Source: JANWVO01 sp037446555 (GTDB taxonomy: Bacteria; Acidobacteriota; Terriglobia; Bryobacterales; Bryobacteraceae). Taken from it: 64,000 bases of DNA. A program made the position numbers and the translations under genes. Below the pieces are notes generated by a model. The model was not told where the DNA came from. It saw nothing but the letters and a program-made list of their open reading frames with translations, and did no database searches. Positions 44,881-53,451 of the stretch are shown one piece after another. Location of the stretch: contig JBBIIK010000021.1 of the NCBI GenBank assembly GCA_037446555.1, forward strand, positions 1-64,000, given 5' to 3'. How positions within the stretch are numbered: the first letter of the stretch is position 1; each line of letters starts with the position of its first letter.

Positions 44881-45150
44881 ATGGCCCTGGCCCCGGAAGC
44901 CAAGAACGAGCTGATTGCCAAGTATCGTCAGCACAAGACCGATACGGGTTCGCCGGAAGTGCAGATTGCGCTGTTGACGCGGAACATCGCCCAGCTGACC
45001 GAGCATTTCAAGGTTCACAAGAAGGACCACCACAGCCGGCGCGGCTTGCTGACTCTTGTCGCCCGCCGCCGCAAATTGCTCGACTATCTAAAGCGGAAGA
45101 GTCCTGAGCGTTACAAGGCGCTGATTCTCAGCCTCGGGCTGCGCCGCTAG
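44881..45150 (+). CDS. rpsO: 30S ribosomal protein S15
   Basis: The product has 89 residues, the exact usual size. The text matches S15 throughout: LIAKYRQHKTDTGSPEVQIA (~9-28), LTRNIAQLTEHFKVHKKDHH (~29-48), then SRRGLLTLVARRRKLLDYLK (~49-68) with the conserved GL and RR contacts to 16S rRNA. S15 binds the central domain of 16S rRNA at the h20-h22 junction early in 30S assembly. AAGGA lies just upstream, and a TATCCT box at 44827-44832 is a weak promoter candidate. It is followed by pnp, the classic rpsO-pnp order. S15 autoregulates its mRNA in several bacteria; the short leader here does not show an obvious mimic. Confidence 0.96.
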   Translation: MALAPEAKNELIAKYRQHKTDTGSPEVQIALLTRNIAQLTEHFKVHKKDHHSRRGLLTLVARRRKLLDYLKRKSPERYKALILSLGLRR

Positions 45151-45169
45151 GCGCCGTCCCGATCATCCG

Positions 45170-45206
45170 CCGCCCTCCTCGCCCATTCCGGGGCGGGAGA
45201 GGGCGG
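45170..45206 (+). promoter_or_regulatory. rpsO-pnp intergenic hairpin
   Basis: The outer stem CCGCCCTC (45170-45177) with GAGGGCGG (45199-45206) and inner stem CGCCC (45180-45184) with GGGCG (45191-45195) make a 13-bp imperfect hairpin 20 bases after the rpsO stop. In Escherichia coli a hairpin at this place is cut by RNase III and mediates PNPase autoregulation; a similar role here is inference. Confidence 0.5.
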
Positions 45207-45412
45207 TTCAGGATGCCCGCTCATGGCACAACGCATCCGGCCCTGCTGCATCGTACACCGGAATTGTGTCCGATGCCGGACCGGAAATGTGCCGGCTCCC
45301 TCACCCCGGACTGTCATGAGCCCCCTCCGGGCCGCCCCCCAAAAGTTCCCTCCCATGCCAACACACACGGTTCCGGCTCAATTTGCGTGCCGGAACGAGG
45401 AGACTCACTGAA

Positions 45413-47611
45413 ATGAAGCACACCGTTCAAGTCGACCTTGATGGTCGCATTCTGACATTGGAAACAGGCCGCATGGCCAAGCAGGCGCATGGCGCCGTCG
45501 TCGTCACCATTGGAGACACTGTCGTCGTCAGCTCGGCCTGCTCGAACACCGAACCGAGGCCCAACGCCACGTTCTTCCCCCTGACCGTCGACTACCGCGA
45601 ATACACCTACGCCGCCGGGCGCATCCCGGGCGGCTATCTGAAGCGTGAAGGCCGGCCGAGCGACCGCGAGATTCTCACCGCCCGTCTGGTGGACCGCCCG
45701 CTGCGCCCGCTGTTTCCCGAGGGCTATTCCTGCGAGACGCAGATCATCAGCCTTGTGCTCTCGGCGGCGCCGGACACCGACCCTTCGGCCATGGCTATCG
45801 TGGGGTCGGGCGCGGCCCTGGCCATCTCCGACATCCCCTTTGAGCACGTCGTCAGCGGCGTGCGCGTTTGCCGCGTGGGCGACGACTACATCCCCTTCCC
45901 GTCCTACGAGCAGCAGAACCAGTCGAAGATCAACATCGTCGTCGCCGCCACCGACCAGGGCATCGTCATGGTGGAGGCGGGCGCCACGGAAGCCACCGAA
46001 GAGGAAGTCCTGGCCGCGATCGACTACGCCTTCGAGTGCTGCAAGAAAATCAACAGCGGCATTCGCGAGCTGGTTCAGGTGGCCGGCAAGCCCAAGCGCG
46101 AATTCACGCCACCCAAGCGCAACGAGGAGATTTACGCCAAAGTCGAGCTGCTGGTGGGCGACCGCCTCTCCGACGCCCTGAACACGCAGAAGTACGGCAA
46201 GACGGAGAGCTACGCCCGCATCGACGCGCTGGAAAAGGAAGCCGTCGAGTCATTTACTGAAGAGGCCGATCAGGCGGAGGCGGCCGCCTGCTTCGAGCTG
46301 CTGCGCGAGCGGACCTTCCGCCGCGAGATGCTCGAGCTGCGGCAGCGCCCCGACCGCCGCGCCTTCGACGAGATCCGGCCCATCACCATCGAGGTTGGCG
46401 TCCTGCCCCGCGTCCACGGCTCCGCGCTGTTCACCCGCGGCGAGACGCAGGCGCTGGTCACTACCACGCTGGGCACTAAAGAAGACGAGCAGCGGTTGGA
46501 GACGCTCAACCTGCTGGAGACCTCCAAGCGGCTGATGCTCCACTACAACTTCCCGCCGTTCTCGGTGGGCGAGGTGGGCTTCATGCGCGGCCCCGGGCGG
46601 CGCGAAATCGGCCACGGAGCGCTGGCCGAGCGCGCTATCGCCCCCATGATCCCGCCGGAGAGCGAGTTCCCCTACACGCTGCGCATTGTGAGCGACATCC
46701 TCGAATCGAACGGCTCGTCCTCGATGGCCACCGTTTGCGGCGCCAGCCTCTCGCTGATGGATGCGGGCGTGAAGATCAAGGCGCCCGTGGCCGGCATCGC
46801 CATGGGGCTGGTCACCGACGGCGAAAAATACGCCATTCTGACCGACATCGCCGGCGCCGAGGATCACTACGGCGACATGGACTTCAAGGTCGCGGGCACG
46901 CGGCAGGGCATCACCGCCCTTCAGATGGACATCAAGGTCCAGAACGTCAGCCCGCAGATCATGCGCGAGGCGCTCGAACAGGCGCGCCGCGGGCGGCTGT
47001 TCATCCTCGACAAGATGGACGAGGCCATCTCGGAGCCCCGCGCCGAGCTGAGCCCGTATGCGCCGCGCATCTACACCATCACGGTTCCCACCGAGAAGAT
47101 CCGCGAGATCATCGGCCCGGGCGGCAAGGTGATCCGCGGCATCATCGACCAGACGGGCGTGAAGATCGACGTTCACGACGACGGGACCGTGAACGTCTTC
47201 GCCTCCGACGGCGACTCCGCCGCGCGGGCGCTGAAGATGATCTCCGAGATCGCCGCCGTGGCCGAGGTCGGCAAGACCTATCTCGGCAAGGTGGTCCGCA
47301 TTGCCGATTTCGGCGCCTTCGTCGAGATCTTCCCCGGCACCGACGGCCTGCTCCATATCTCCGAGATCAGCGAGAACCGCGTCAAGAACGTGCGCGACGA
47401 GCTGAACGAAGGCGATCAGGTGCTGGTCAAGGTGCTCGCCCTGGAAGGCAACCGCATCAAGTTGAGCCGCCGCGCCGTGTTGCGCGAGCAGCGCGAGAAG
47501 ATGGGCATCGCCGCCCCCCGCGCCGCGGACGCCGACGAGCCCGCTCCGAAGAAGTCCGAGCCGGCGCGCCAGGCGCACGGCGGATCGCGCAACCGCGGCC
47601 CGCGCCGCTGA
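45413..47611 (+). CDS. pnp: Polynucleotide phosphorylase (PNPase)
   Basis: The product has 732 residues. It holds two RNase PH domains (~10-230 and ~310-540), the second with the catalytic phosphate site (SDILESNGSSSMATVCGASL and DIAGAEDHYGDMDFKVAGTR with the DxxxxxxGDMDFK residues). A KH domain follows (PTEKIREIIGPGGKVIRGII, ~562-581), then an S1 domain (YLGKVVRIADFGAFVEIFPG, ~622-641). It degrades RNA 3' to 5' using phosphate and can add tails; it acts with RNase E or RNase Y. ATG at 45413 is chosen because GAGGAG lies ~10 bases upstream and the conserved MKHTVQVDL head begins there. The C-terminus is a short basic/acidic tail (KKSEPARQAHGGSRNRGPRR). Confidence 0.95.
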   Translation: MKHTVQVDLDGRILTLETGRMAKQAHGAVVVTIGDTVVVSSACSNTEPRPNATFFPLTVDYREYTYAAGRIPGGYLKREGRPSDREILTARLVDRPLRPLFPEGYSCETQIISLVLSAAPDTDPSAMAIVGSGAALAISDIPFEHVVSGVRVCRVGDDYIPFPSYEQQNQSKINIVVAATDQGIVMVEAGATEATEEEVLAAIDYAFECCKKINSGIRELVQVAGKPKREFTPPKRNEEIYAKVELLVGDRLSDALNTQKYGKTESYARIDALEKEAVESFTEEADQAEAAACFELLRERTFRREMLELRQRPDRRAFDEIRPITIEVGVLPRVHGSALFTRGETQALVTTTLGTKEDEQRLETLNLLETSKRLMLHYNFPPFSVGEVGFMRGPGRREIGHGALAERAIAPMIPPESEFPYTLRIVSDILESNGSSSMATVCGASLSLMDAGVKIKAPVAGIAMGLVTDGEKYAILTDIAGAEDHYGDMDFKVAGTRQGITALQMDIKVQNVSPQIMREALEQARRGRLFILDKMDEAISEPRAELSPYAPRIYTITVPTEKIREIIGPGGKVIRGIIDQTGVKIDVHDDGTVNVFASDGDSAARALKMISEIAAVAEVGKTYLGKVVRIADFGAFVEIFPGTDGLLHISEISENRVKNVRDELNEGDQVLVKVLALEGNRIKLSRRAVLREQREKMGIAAPRAADADEPAPKKSEPARQAHGGSRNRGPRR

Positions 47612-47651
47612 GCTTCAGCGGGCGCCGCGAGCCTGCGGCATCCTTTGCACG

Positions 47652-47681
47652 AAACAGGCCGCCCCGCCGGGCGGCCTGTTT
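47652..47681 (+). terminator. Terminator between pnp and the converging gene
   Basis: AAACAGGCCGCCC (47652-47664) pairs with GGGCGGCCTGTTT (47669-47681), a perfect 13-bp stem with a 4-base loop. The T end on one strand and A start on the other let it serve both pnp and the converging gene that ends at 47713. Confidence 0.8.
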
Positions 47682-47712
47682 GCATCAATGCCGGACTGCT
47701 GCCGGCAGGCGC

Positions 47713-48531
47713 TCACTGTACCAGCGACCCCAGCATCTTCTGATCGATCCTCGACCACACGGTCTCCCGGTAGTCGGGCCAGCCTTGCACTTCCAGCGAC
47801 ACCCTCGCCACGGCGCCCGGATAGGGCGCGGGGCCAGAGCGCCGCCAGATCACGACGTCTTCATTCAGGCGTTTGCCGGGTTCCGGATCTGGCGTGGCAG
47901 GCTTGGCGTCTGCCGACACGCGAAGCATGACCTGGACACGGGTGTCGTAATTGGGAATGGCCTGTTGCAGGGCCTTCATTTTCGCCTCGATTTCTGCCAG
48001 CTTTGGCGCAATGGAAGCCTGGAATTCGCGGTTGACCGGTTCCTCTTCCTTGTCGATCTCCGCGGCCTCCTGCCACAGCCGCCTGGCCTCGGCCTGGTTG
48101 CCGGCCCGCTCGGCCGCCTTCGAGGCCCTGCGCTTTTCGCTCGCACGGGCGCGGATCTCGTTGATCTTCGCCCTCACCGAATCGGGCTTGCGCTGCAGGG
48201 CATCCCGTTCATCTGACAACCGCTTGACTTCCTTTTCCTCCGGATACTCGCGCCGCGACGCCGGGTTGAGAATCGAGTAAGTGATGGTGGCGCCGAGGTA
48301 TTGGTGCTTCGATGGCATCGTCAGCGCGCAAACCTCCGTCAGTTCGCCCAGACGCAACGACTCTGCCAGAGAGTCTTTCCAGCCCGCAGGCGCAGGTTGA
48401 AACGCCGCCGTCACGACCTCTTTCACTCTCGCCCAGGTCTTCATCTCGGCCGCGGTGGCCTTGCGCATTTGCGTGCAATCGGCCCACGAAAGCGCCGAGG
48501 CGAGAAACAGCAGAACTGTGATCTTCCTCAT
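47713..48531 (-). CDS. Secreted coiled-coil protein of unknown function
   Basis: The product has 272 residues. MRKITVLLFLASALSWADCTQ is a signal peptide. Residues ~95-195 are highly charged helix with heptad-like spacing (EYPEEKEVKRLSDERDALQR, then KINEIRARASEKRRASKAAE and EIDKEEEPVNREFQASIAPK), a likely coiled coil. The last ~70 residues are predicted beta (VQVMLRVSADAK, VARVSLEVQGWPDYRETVW). ATG at 48531 is preferred over the one at 48537 because AAGGAG then lies 6 bases upstream. I do not recognise the family. It converges on pnp and diverges from the AmmeMemoRadiSam operon. Confidence 0.6.
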   Translation of the reverse strand: MRKITVLLFLASALSWADCTQMRKATAAEMKTWARVKEVVTAAFQPAPAGWKDSLAESLRLGELTEVCALTMPSKHQYLGATITYSILNPASRREYPEEKEVKRLSDERDALQRKPDSVRAKINEIRARASEKRRASKAAERAGNQAEARRLWQEAAEIDKEEEPVNREFQASIAPKLAEIEAKMKALQQAIPNYDTRVQVMLRVSADAKPATPDPEPGKRLNEDVVIWRRSGPAPYPGAVARVSLEVQGWPDYRETVWSRIDQKMLGSLVQ

Positions 48532-48567
48532 CGTCATCTCCTTGTGCGAAGGCATCCCGCCCCGCTT

Positions 48568-48622
48568 GCCCCGGTCTGCCGGGGCGCCAATAAATAACCG
48601 GATTGGAGCCGGAAACCGGCTC
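48568..48622. promoter_or_regulatory. Two hairpins in the divergent region before amrS
   Basis: GCCCCGG (48568-48574) pairs with CCGGGGC (48579-48585), and GAGCCGG (48606-48612) pairs with CCGGCTC (48616-48622); both stems are perfect 7-mers. They lie upstream of the TACAAT box for amrS, so they may be DNA operator sites or part of the other gene's leader rather than of the amrS mRNA. Confidence 0.35.
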
Positions 48623-48720
48623 ACAGGGCATGCTCTCCCGGCACCGCAGGATCCGGTCCGCCGTTCCATGCGCCGCTGGGGCAGGGGCGAAAATCCCTTT
48701 CTCCGGCAAGGCGCACGGCC

Positions 48721-48726
48721 TACAAT
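48721..48726 (+). promoter_or_regulatory. Candidate -10 box for the amrS operon
   Basis: TACAAT lies 18 bases before the amrS ATG. A transcript would start ~11 bases before the ATG. No clear -35 box is seen. Confidence 0.35.
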
Positions 48727-48743
48727 AAGAGCGGCACACGGCG

Positions 48744-49823
48744 ATGACGCTTGCGGAAGAACTCGCCCGCCATGTGCGGGAATCGCCGCTCGTCGAGCCG
48801 CTCGGCGACGGCCGCATCCGTTGCCTGGCCTGCGGCCACCGCTGCCCCATCTTTCCGGGGTTGCCGGGAGTCTGCAAGGTGCGCTTCAACGACAACGGGC
48901 GGCTGATGGCGCCCTACGGCTACGTGAACGCGCTTCACGTGGACCCGGTCGAAAAAAAGCCGTTCTTCCACGCGTTGCCCGGCTCGCGAGCCCTGAGCTT
49001 CGGCATGCTGGGCTGCGACCTGCACTGCGGCTACTGCCAGAACTGGCTGAGTTCGCAGGCGTTGCGCGATCCGCGCGCGGACCTCTATTTTCAGCCCATC
49101 CGCGCCGCGGAGATCGTGCGGCAGGCGCTCCTGAGCGGTTCGCGGTGCGTGGTGAGCACATACAACGAGCCGCTGATCACCGCCGAGTGGGCGGTGGACG
49201 TCTTCCGCGAGGCGAAGCGGCATGGGCTGGTCACCGGCTTCGTCTCCAACGGCAACGCCAACCCCGAGGTGCTCGCCTATCTCCGCCCGTGGCTCGACCT
49301 GTTCAAGGTCGACCTGAAGTCGTTCCGCGACTCGACCTACCGCAAGCTCGGCGGGCGGCTCGATCCCGTGCTCGACTCGATCCGCCGCATCCATGAGATG
49401 GGCTTCTGGCTGGAAGTCGTGACTCTGGTGGTGCCCGGGCTGAACGACTCCCGCGAGGAGCTGGACGACATTGCGCGGTTCCTGGCCTCCATCTCGCCTG
49501 ACATCCCCTGGCACGTCACCGCGTTCCATCCGGATTACAAATTGACCGGTCCGCCTCCGACCAGCGTCGAGGACCTGATGCGCGCCGTCCGCGCCGGACA
49601 GGACGCCGGGCTGCGCCACGTCTACGCGGGCAACCTCGCCGGACGCACAGGCGGCTGGGAAGACACCCGCTGCTGGCAGTGCGGAGCCACGCTGATCGAG
49701 CGCGCCGGCTTCCGCGTGCTGTCCAACCGTCTGGCCCCCGGCGGGCGCTGCCCCCGCTGCGCGGCGCTGGCGGCCGGATTCTGGGAGCCTCCCGCCGCAA
49801 CGGCGGGAAAGGAGGGGCCATGA
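48744..49823 (+). CDS. amrS: AmmeMemoRadiSam system radical SAM enzyme
   Basis: The product has 359 residues. The radical SAM cluster CDLHCGYC (C92, C96, C99) binds the 4Fe-4S that cleaves AdoMet. An N-terminal part has its own cysteines (CLACGHRCPI and GVCKVR, ~27-46), typical of the PflA-like AmrS family. The C-terminal CWQCGATLIE ... RCPRC pattern (~312-343) suggests a zinc or extra iron-sulfur site. SFGMLGCDLHCGYCQNW and DLKSFRDSTYRKLGG are diagnostic for AmrS. The reaction is unknown; it always occurs with Memo and AMMECR1 proteins, here fused in the next gene, whose start overlaps its stop (ATGA). Confidence 0.9.
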   Translation: MTLAEELARHVRESPLVEPLGDGRIRCLACGHRCPIFPGLPGVCKVRFNDNGRLMAPYGYVNALHVDPVEKKPFFHALPGSRALSFGMLGCDLHCGYCQNWLSSQALRDPRADLYFQPIRAAEIVRQALLSGSRCVVSTYNEPLITAEWAVDVFREAKRHGLVTGFVSNGNANPEVLAYLRPWLDLFKVDLKSFRDSTYRKLGGRLDPVLDSIRRIHEMGFWLEVVTLVVPGLNDSREELDDIARFLASISPDIPWHVTAFHPDYKLTGPPPTSVEDLMRAVRAGQDAGLRHVYAGNLAGRTGGWEDTRCWQCGATLIERAGFRVLSNRLAPGGRCPRCAALAAGFWEPPAATAGKEGP

Positions 49824-51229
49824 GCACGGCGTTCGCCACGCCATTCGCCGGAACCTGGTATCCGGCGGATGCCGCCGAATTGGAACAATTGCTGGATGAA
49901 TTGTTGGAAAAATCGGAGGCCAGAATTGGTCGGGCGCTCCCCCCGGGCGCTGTGGCCGCGGTGGCGCCGCACGCGGGCCTGGCCTATTCCGGTTCAGTCG
50001 CCGCAGCCGCCTGGCGCTGCCTCGCCACGGCGCGGCCCGCCCGCGTCGTCATGCTCGGCTTCCTGCACTCCGGCGGGCCGCCGGAAGTAGTCATGCCGCG
50101 GCTGGCCGCTTACGAGACTCCATTGGGCCGCGTTGGAGTGGATCTTGACGGGTTCGATTTCCCCGCGCTGCCGCCTTCGCACGCCTGTGATCATTCGCTC
50201 GAAATCCAGCTGCCGCTCGTGCAGCGGCTCCTGCCGGGCGTGCCCGTCGCGCCGCTCTACACCGGCTCCGCCTCCGAACGCGTCCACTCCGCCGCCGCCC
50301 GCCGCATCGCGGATGCGCTGCGCCCTGGCGACGTCCTGCTGGCCAGCACCGATCTCACCCACTACGGGCGCCGCTTCGGCTTCACGCCCTTCCCGGTGGA
50401 TGCCGAAACCGCGACGAACCTCCACGCACTGGACCGCGAAGTGATCGACGCCGCTTCCAGCCTCGACCCATCCTTCTTCCTCTCCGAGCTGCGCCGGAAC
50501 GGCTCCAACACCTGCGGCATCGCGCCCGTGAGCCTGCTGCTTGAAATCCTGCGCCTGCTCGGCGGCGAGGAAGTCTTCCAGGCGGAGCTGGACTACCTGA
50601 CAACGGGAGACTTGAACGGCGACTACTCGCTTTCGGTCGGATACGCCGCCCTCGGGTATTTCCGCGCGAGTTCCTTCCACCTCGACGAAGCCGCGCAGCG
50701 GGAGCTGCTCGCGAGCGCGGAAGCCACGCTCGCGCAGCTGCGGGAACGGGGCATCGAACGCCCGGTGGAGAGCGAGGCGCCGCTTGAGGCGCTCGACCGC
50801 CGCGGCGGCGTCTTCGTCAGCCTGCACCGCAAAGGCGAGCTGTTTGGCTGCATCGGGCGCATCGGGAAAGCGGATGCCTACTGCACCGCCGTGCCGGAAC
50901 TGGCGCTTTCGGCATTGCACGATCCGCGCTTCCCGACTCGCGCCACCGCGCCGCCGGACCTCGAAATCGAAATCTCGATCCTCACGCCCTTCAAGCGCCT
51001 GCCCCGCCCGGAGCTGCTCCGGCCCGGCGAGCACGGCGGGTTTCTGGAATGCTGGGGCAGGCGCGGACTCCTGCTGCCGCAGGTTGCGCGCGAGCACAAC
51101 GCCACGCGCGAATGGTTCCTCGAGGCGCTGGCGCGCAAGGCCGGATTGCCCGCGGGCGCGTGGCGCAACGCCGAGTCGAAGCTGTGGGCCTTCCGCGCGC
51201 ACGTATTTTCGGCATCCAGCCTCAGCTAA
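49820..51229 (+). CDS. AmmeMemoRadiSam system fusion: Memo (AmrB) plus AMMECR1 (AmrA)
   Basis: The product has 469 residues. Residues ~1-280 are the Memo domain: FAGTWYPADAAELEQLLDEL near the start, VAPHAGLAYSGSVAAAAW (~50-67, metal-histidine region), SHACDHSLEIQLPLVQRLLP (~116-135) and the STDLTHYGRRFGFTPF segment (~175-190). Residues ~290-469 are AMMECR1: RGGVFVSLHRKGELFGCIGR (~332-351) and EIEISILTPFKRLPRPELL (~379-397), ending in GLLLPQVAREHNATREWFLE. Memo resembles extradiol dioxygenases, and a copper or iron redox role has been proposed. In most genomes AmrB and AmrA are separate; here they are one chain. AAAGGAGG lies 5 bases before the ATG, which overlaps amrS. Confidence 0.88.
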   Translation: MSTAFATPFAGTWYPADAAELEQLLDELLEKSEARIGRALPPGAVAAVAPHAGLAYSGSVAAAAWRCLATARPARVVMLGFLHSGGPPEVVMPRLAAYETPLGRVGVDLDGFDFPALPPSHACDHSLEIQLPLVQRLLPGVPVAPLYTGSASERVHSAAARRIADALRPGDVLLASTDLTHYGRRFGFTPFPVDAETATNLHALDREVIDAASSLDPSFFLSELRRNGSNTCGIAPVSLLLEILRLLGGEEVFQAELDYLTTGDLNGDYSLSVGYAALGYFRASSFHLDEAAQRELLASAEATLAQLRERGIERPVESEAPLEALDRRGGVFVSLHRKGELFGCIGRIGKADAYCTAVPELALSALHDPRFPTRATAPPDLEIEISILTPFKRLPRPELLRPGEHGGFLECWGRRGLLLPQVAREHNATREWFLEALARKAGLPAGAWRNAESKLWAFRAHVFSASSLS

Positions 51230-51431
51230 ACCAGAGTTCCTTTCGCAGCCATGAGAAGTCGTAGGCCGGGAGTCCCGCTCGGCGTGTCATGAATCCCCGC
51301 CGGTCTCTCCGCGCTTGGGCGCCGCCTGAAAGAAAGTGCATGTTCCGGCGCTGCTGCAGGGCGTAGTGGCCCTCTGATTGGATCTGTGCTTCGCGGGTCG
51401 CGACGGTGTGGCCCGTGACGTTCGTACAAGC

Positions 51432-52277
51432 TCAGGCCGCGGTGAGCCCGGCGATCACGCCGCGCATGTACGCGAAGCTGCGGTGCATGCCCGGCAGCGG
51501 GTTCTCGGCGTTGATTTCGTACTCCAGATGAACCACGCCGGCGTAATTCATCTTCATCAGCAGCCGGAAGATCTGCGGCACCGGCATCTGACCGTCGCCG
51601 ACATCGCACTGGCTGCGGGCTTCCTTCAGGTCGCGGAGGTCCTTGATGTGCATGTCGAGCAGGCGCGGGCCGGCCATCTCGATCTCCTCGAGCACGTCCT
51701 TGCCCGTGCGCGTCGTGTGGCCCACGTCGATGCAGACGCCCATCCGCGGGTCCATGTCCTTAAGCATCTTCAGGGCGTCCGACGGGGCGGGGAAGTGCTT
51801 GTCCTCGGGACCATGGTTGTGCACCGCGATCTTGATGTCGTATTCCTTCGCGAACTTCTCGATGACCGGCAGAGTCTTCGCCGTCGGGCCCACGTTCATC
51901 ATCGGCAGCCCGAGACGCTTCGCATACTCGAAGTAGAACTTTACGTCGTCCGGGTCTTCCTTCTGCATGTAGACCGTGCCGCCTCCGGTGAGCGTCAGCC
52001 CCGCGGCGGCGAATTCGCGCCGGGCGCGGTCGAGCTCCTCCGGCGTCGAGCGGTACAGCGCGTGGAACTCCTTGATTGTCAGCAGCGAGATGCCCAGCTC
52101 TTTTGCGTAGCGGATGCACAGGCGGCGGCTGAACTCGCGGAAGGAGTAGCTGGCGATGCCGAGCCGGATGCCGCCGGCGGGCGCGGCTGCAGCAGCCGAT
52201 GGCGCCATTGCCGTGGCGGCGGCTGTGGCGGCGGGAATCGACTGGAGAAAACGTCTGCGGCTGGTCTCGGATATCAT
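51432..52277 (-). CDS. Tat-exported xylose-isomerase-like TIM barrel protein
   Basis: The product has 281 residues with a twin-arginine signal (TSRRRFLQSIPAATAAATA). The mature part is an AP-endonuclease-2/sugar phosphate isomerase-type barrel: RLGIASYSFREFSRRLCIRY (~38-57), TGGGTVYMQKEDPDDVKFYF, IKIAVHNHGPEDKHFPAPSD (~143-162, with a metal-binding histidine), GVCIDVGHTTRTGKD (~177-191; D, H ligands), DMHIKDLRDL and VVHLEYEI. Such proteins epimerise or isomerise sugars with a divalent metal; exported versions abound in Acidobacteriota and Planctomycetes. Its start codon lies in a palindrome shared with the divergent sialidase-like gene, 6 bases apart. Confidence 0.8.
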   Translation of the reverse strand: MISETSRRRFLQSIPAATAAATAMAPSAAAAAPAGGIRLGIASYSFREFSRRLCIRYAKELGISLLTIKEFHALYRSTPEELDRARREFAAAGLTLTGGGTVYMQKEDPDDVKFYFEYAKRLGLPMMNVGPTAKTLPVIEKFAKEYDIKIAVHNHGPEDKHFPAPSDALKMLKDMDPRMGVCIDVGHTTRTGKDVLEEIEMAGPRLLDMHIKDLRDLKEARSQCDVGDGQMPVPQIFRLLMKMNYAGVVHLEYEINAENPLPGMHRSFAYMRGVIAGLTAA

Positions 52278-52291
52278 GCTCCGATGATATC
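52270..52291. promoter_or_regulatory. Palindrome spanning two divergent start codons
   Basis: GATATCAT (52270-52277) and ATGATATC (52284-52291) are perfect inverted repeats around a 6-base centre. Each arm contains the start codon of one gene, so both proteins begin Met-Ile-Ser. There is no space for separate ribosome sites. Confidence 0.7.
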
Positions 52292-53444
52292 TCAGCCAAC
52301 CGCATTGCTGGCCCTGTGGCTGGCGGCCTCGCCGCCTGGCGTGGTCATCGACCATTGCCCGGCTGTCACCGGCCAGTACATTGGTTCGCCGTCGATCGCG
52401 ATTCTCCCCGACGGCCGCTACGTTGCGTCCCACGACTTCTTCGGGCCGAATGCCGGACACAGGACAGCCGCGCTCACCCGCATTTTCCGCTCCGCCGACC
52501 GTGGCCGCTCCTGGCGCCTGATCGCCGAAGTCCGCCCGGCGTTCTGGTCGACGTTATTCGTGCACCGCGGCGCGCTCCACCTGATCGGAACAACGCACGA
52601 AAACGGCGATACGGTGATCCGCCGCTCCCTGGACGGTGGCCAGACCTGGACTGTGCCGGTGGACGAAAAGACCGGCCTGTTGTTGCGCGGCCAGTATCAC
52701 TGCGCGCCGCAGCCGGTGCTCGTCCACGGCGGACGCCTCTGGCGGGCGATGGAAGATGCCTCGGGGTCCGGCGGCTGGGGCCGCCAGTTCCTTGCTTTCA
52801 TGATGTTTGCGCCCGCCGGAGCCGATCTGCTGGACGCCTCCGTCTGGACGTTTTCCAACCGCCTGCCCAGCGACCCGTCCTGGCTGGACGGGAAAATGCG
52901 CGGCTGGCTGGAAGGCAACGCGGTGGCCGGCCCGGAGGGGCGCATCTGGGACGTGTTGCGCGTCGATGTCCCGCAAGGGGGGATCGCCGCAAGGATCGGC
53001 ATCTCCCCGGACGGCCGCGAGGCGCGCTTCGATCCGGAGAGCGGATTTCTTGCCTTTCCGGGCGGAGCGAAGAAGTTCACCATCCGCTATGACGGGCGTT
53101 CGCGGCTGTACTGGACGCTGGTTAACCGGGTGCCGGAGGCCTTCCGCGGTCCGCACGCCGCCACGGTGCGCAACACGCTGGCTCTCGCCTCTTCACCCAA
53201 CCTGTGGCTCTGGACGGTGCGCAGCATCATACTCCAGCACCCGGACTTCGAAAAGCACGGCTTTCAGTACGCGGACTGGCAGTTCGACGGGAGCGACATC
53301 ATCGCCGCCGTGCGGACGGCCTTCGAGGACGGCCAAGGGGGACCGCCTCGCGCGCACGATGCCAACTTTCTCACTTTCCACCGCATCCGGAACTTCCGCA
53401 AGGCGGGGCGTATCGCGGATTTTGCGCCGGCGCCGCCGCGATGA
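52284..53444 (+). CDS. Secreted sialidase/BNR-repeat protein
   Basis: The product has 386 residues. The N-terminus (TALLALWLAASPPG) is a short signal peptide. Two Asp-box motifs are clear: SADRGRSW (70-77) and SLDGGQTW (115-122). Others seem degenerate. The fold would be a six-bladed propeller, as in exo-alpha-sialidases and related glycoside hydrolases. The sialidase arginine triad is not obvious, so it may act on another sugar or only bind. It diverges from the TIM-barrel protein within a palindrome and converges with the S24 peptidase gene 7 bases away. It probably serves glycan use together with neighbouring sugar genes. Confidence 0.72.
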   Translation: MISQPTALLALWLAASPPGVVIDHCPAVTGQYIGSPSIAILPDGRYVASHDFFGPNAGHRTAALTRIFRSADRGRSWRLIAEVRPAFWSTLFVHRGALHLIGTTHENGDTVIRRSLDGGQTWTVPVDEKTGLLLRGQYHCAPQPVLVHGGRLWRAMEDASGSGGWGRQFLAFMMFAPAGADLLDASVWTFSNRLPSDPSWLDGKMRGWLEGNAVAGPEGRIWDVLRVDVPQGGIAARIGISPDGREARFDPESGFLAFPGGAKKFTIRYDGRSRLYWTLVNRVPEAFRGPHAATVRNTLALASSPNLWLWTVRSIILQHPDFEKHGFQYADWQFDGSDIIAAVRTAFEDGQGGPPRAHDANFLTFHRIRNFRKAGRIADFAPAPPR

Positions 53445-53451
53445 GCGCGGC

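Noticed and set aside
51230..51431. A small gene between the Memo-AMMECR1 fusion and the TIM-barrel gene
   Set aside because: Frames here have no ribosome site and read as arginine-rich shadow of flanking genes.
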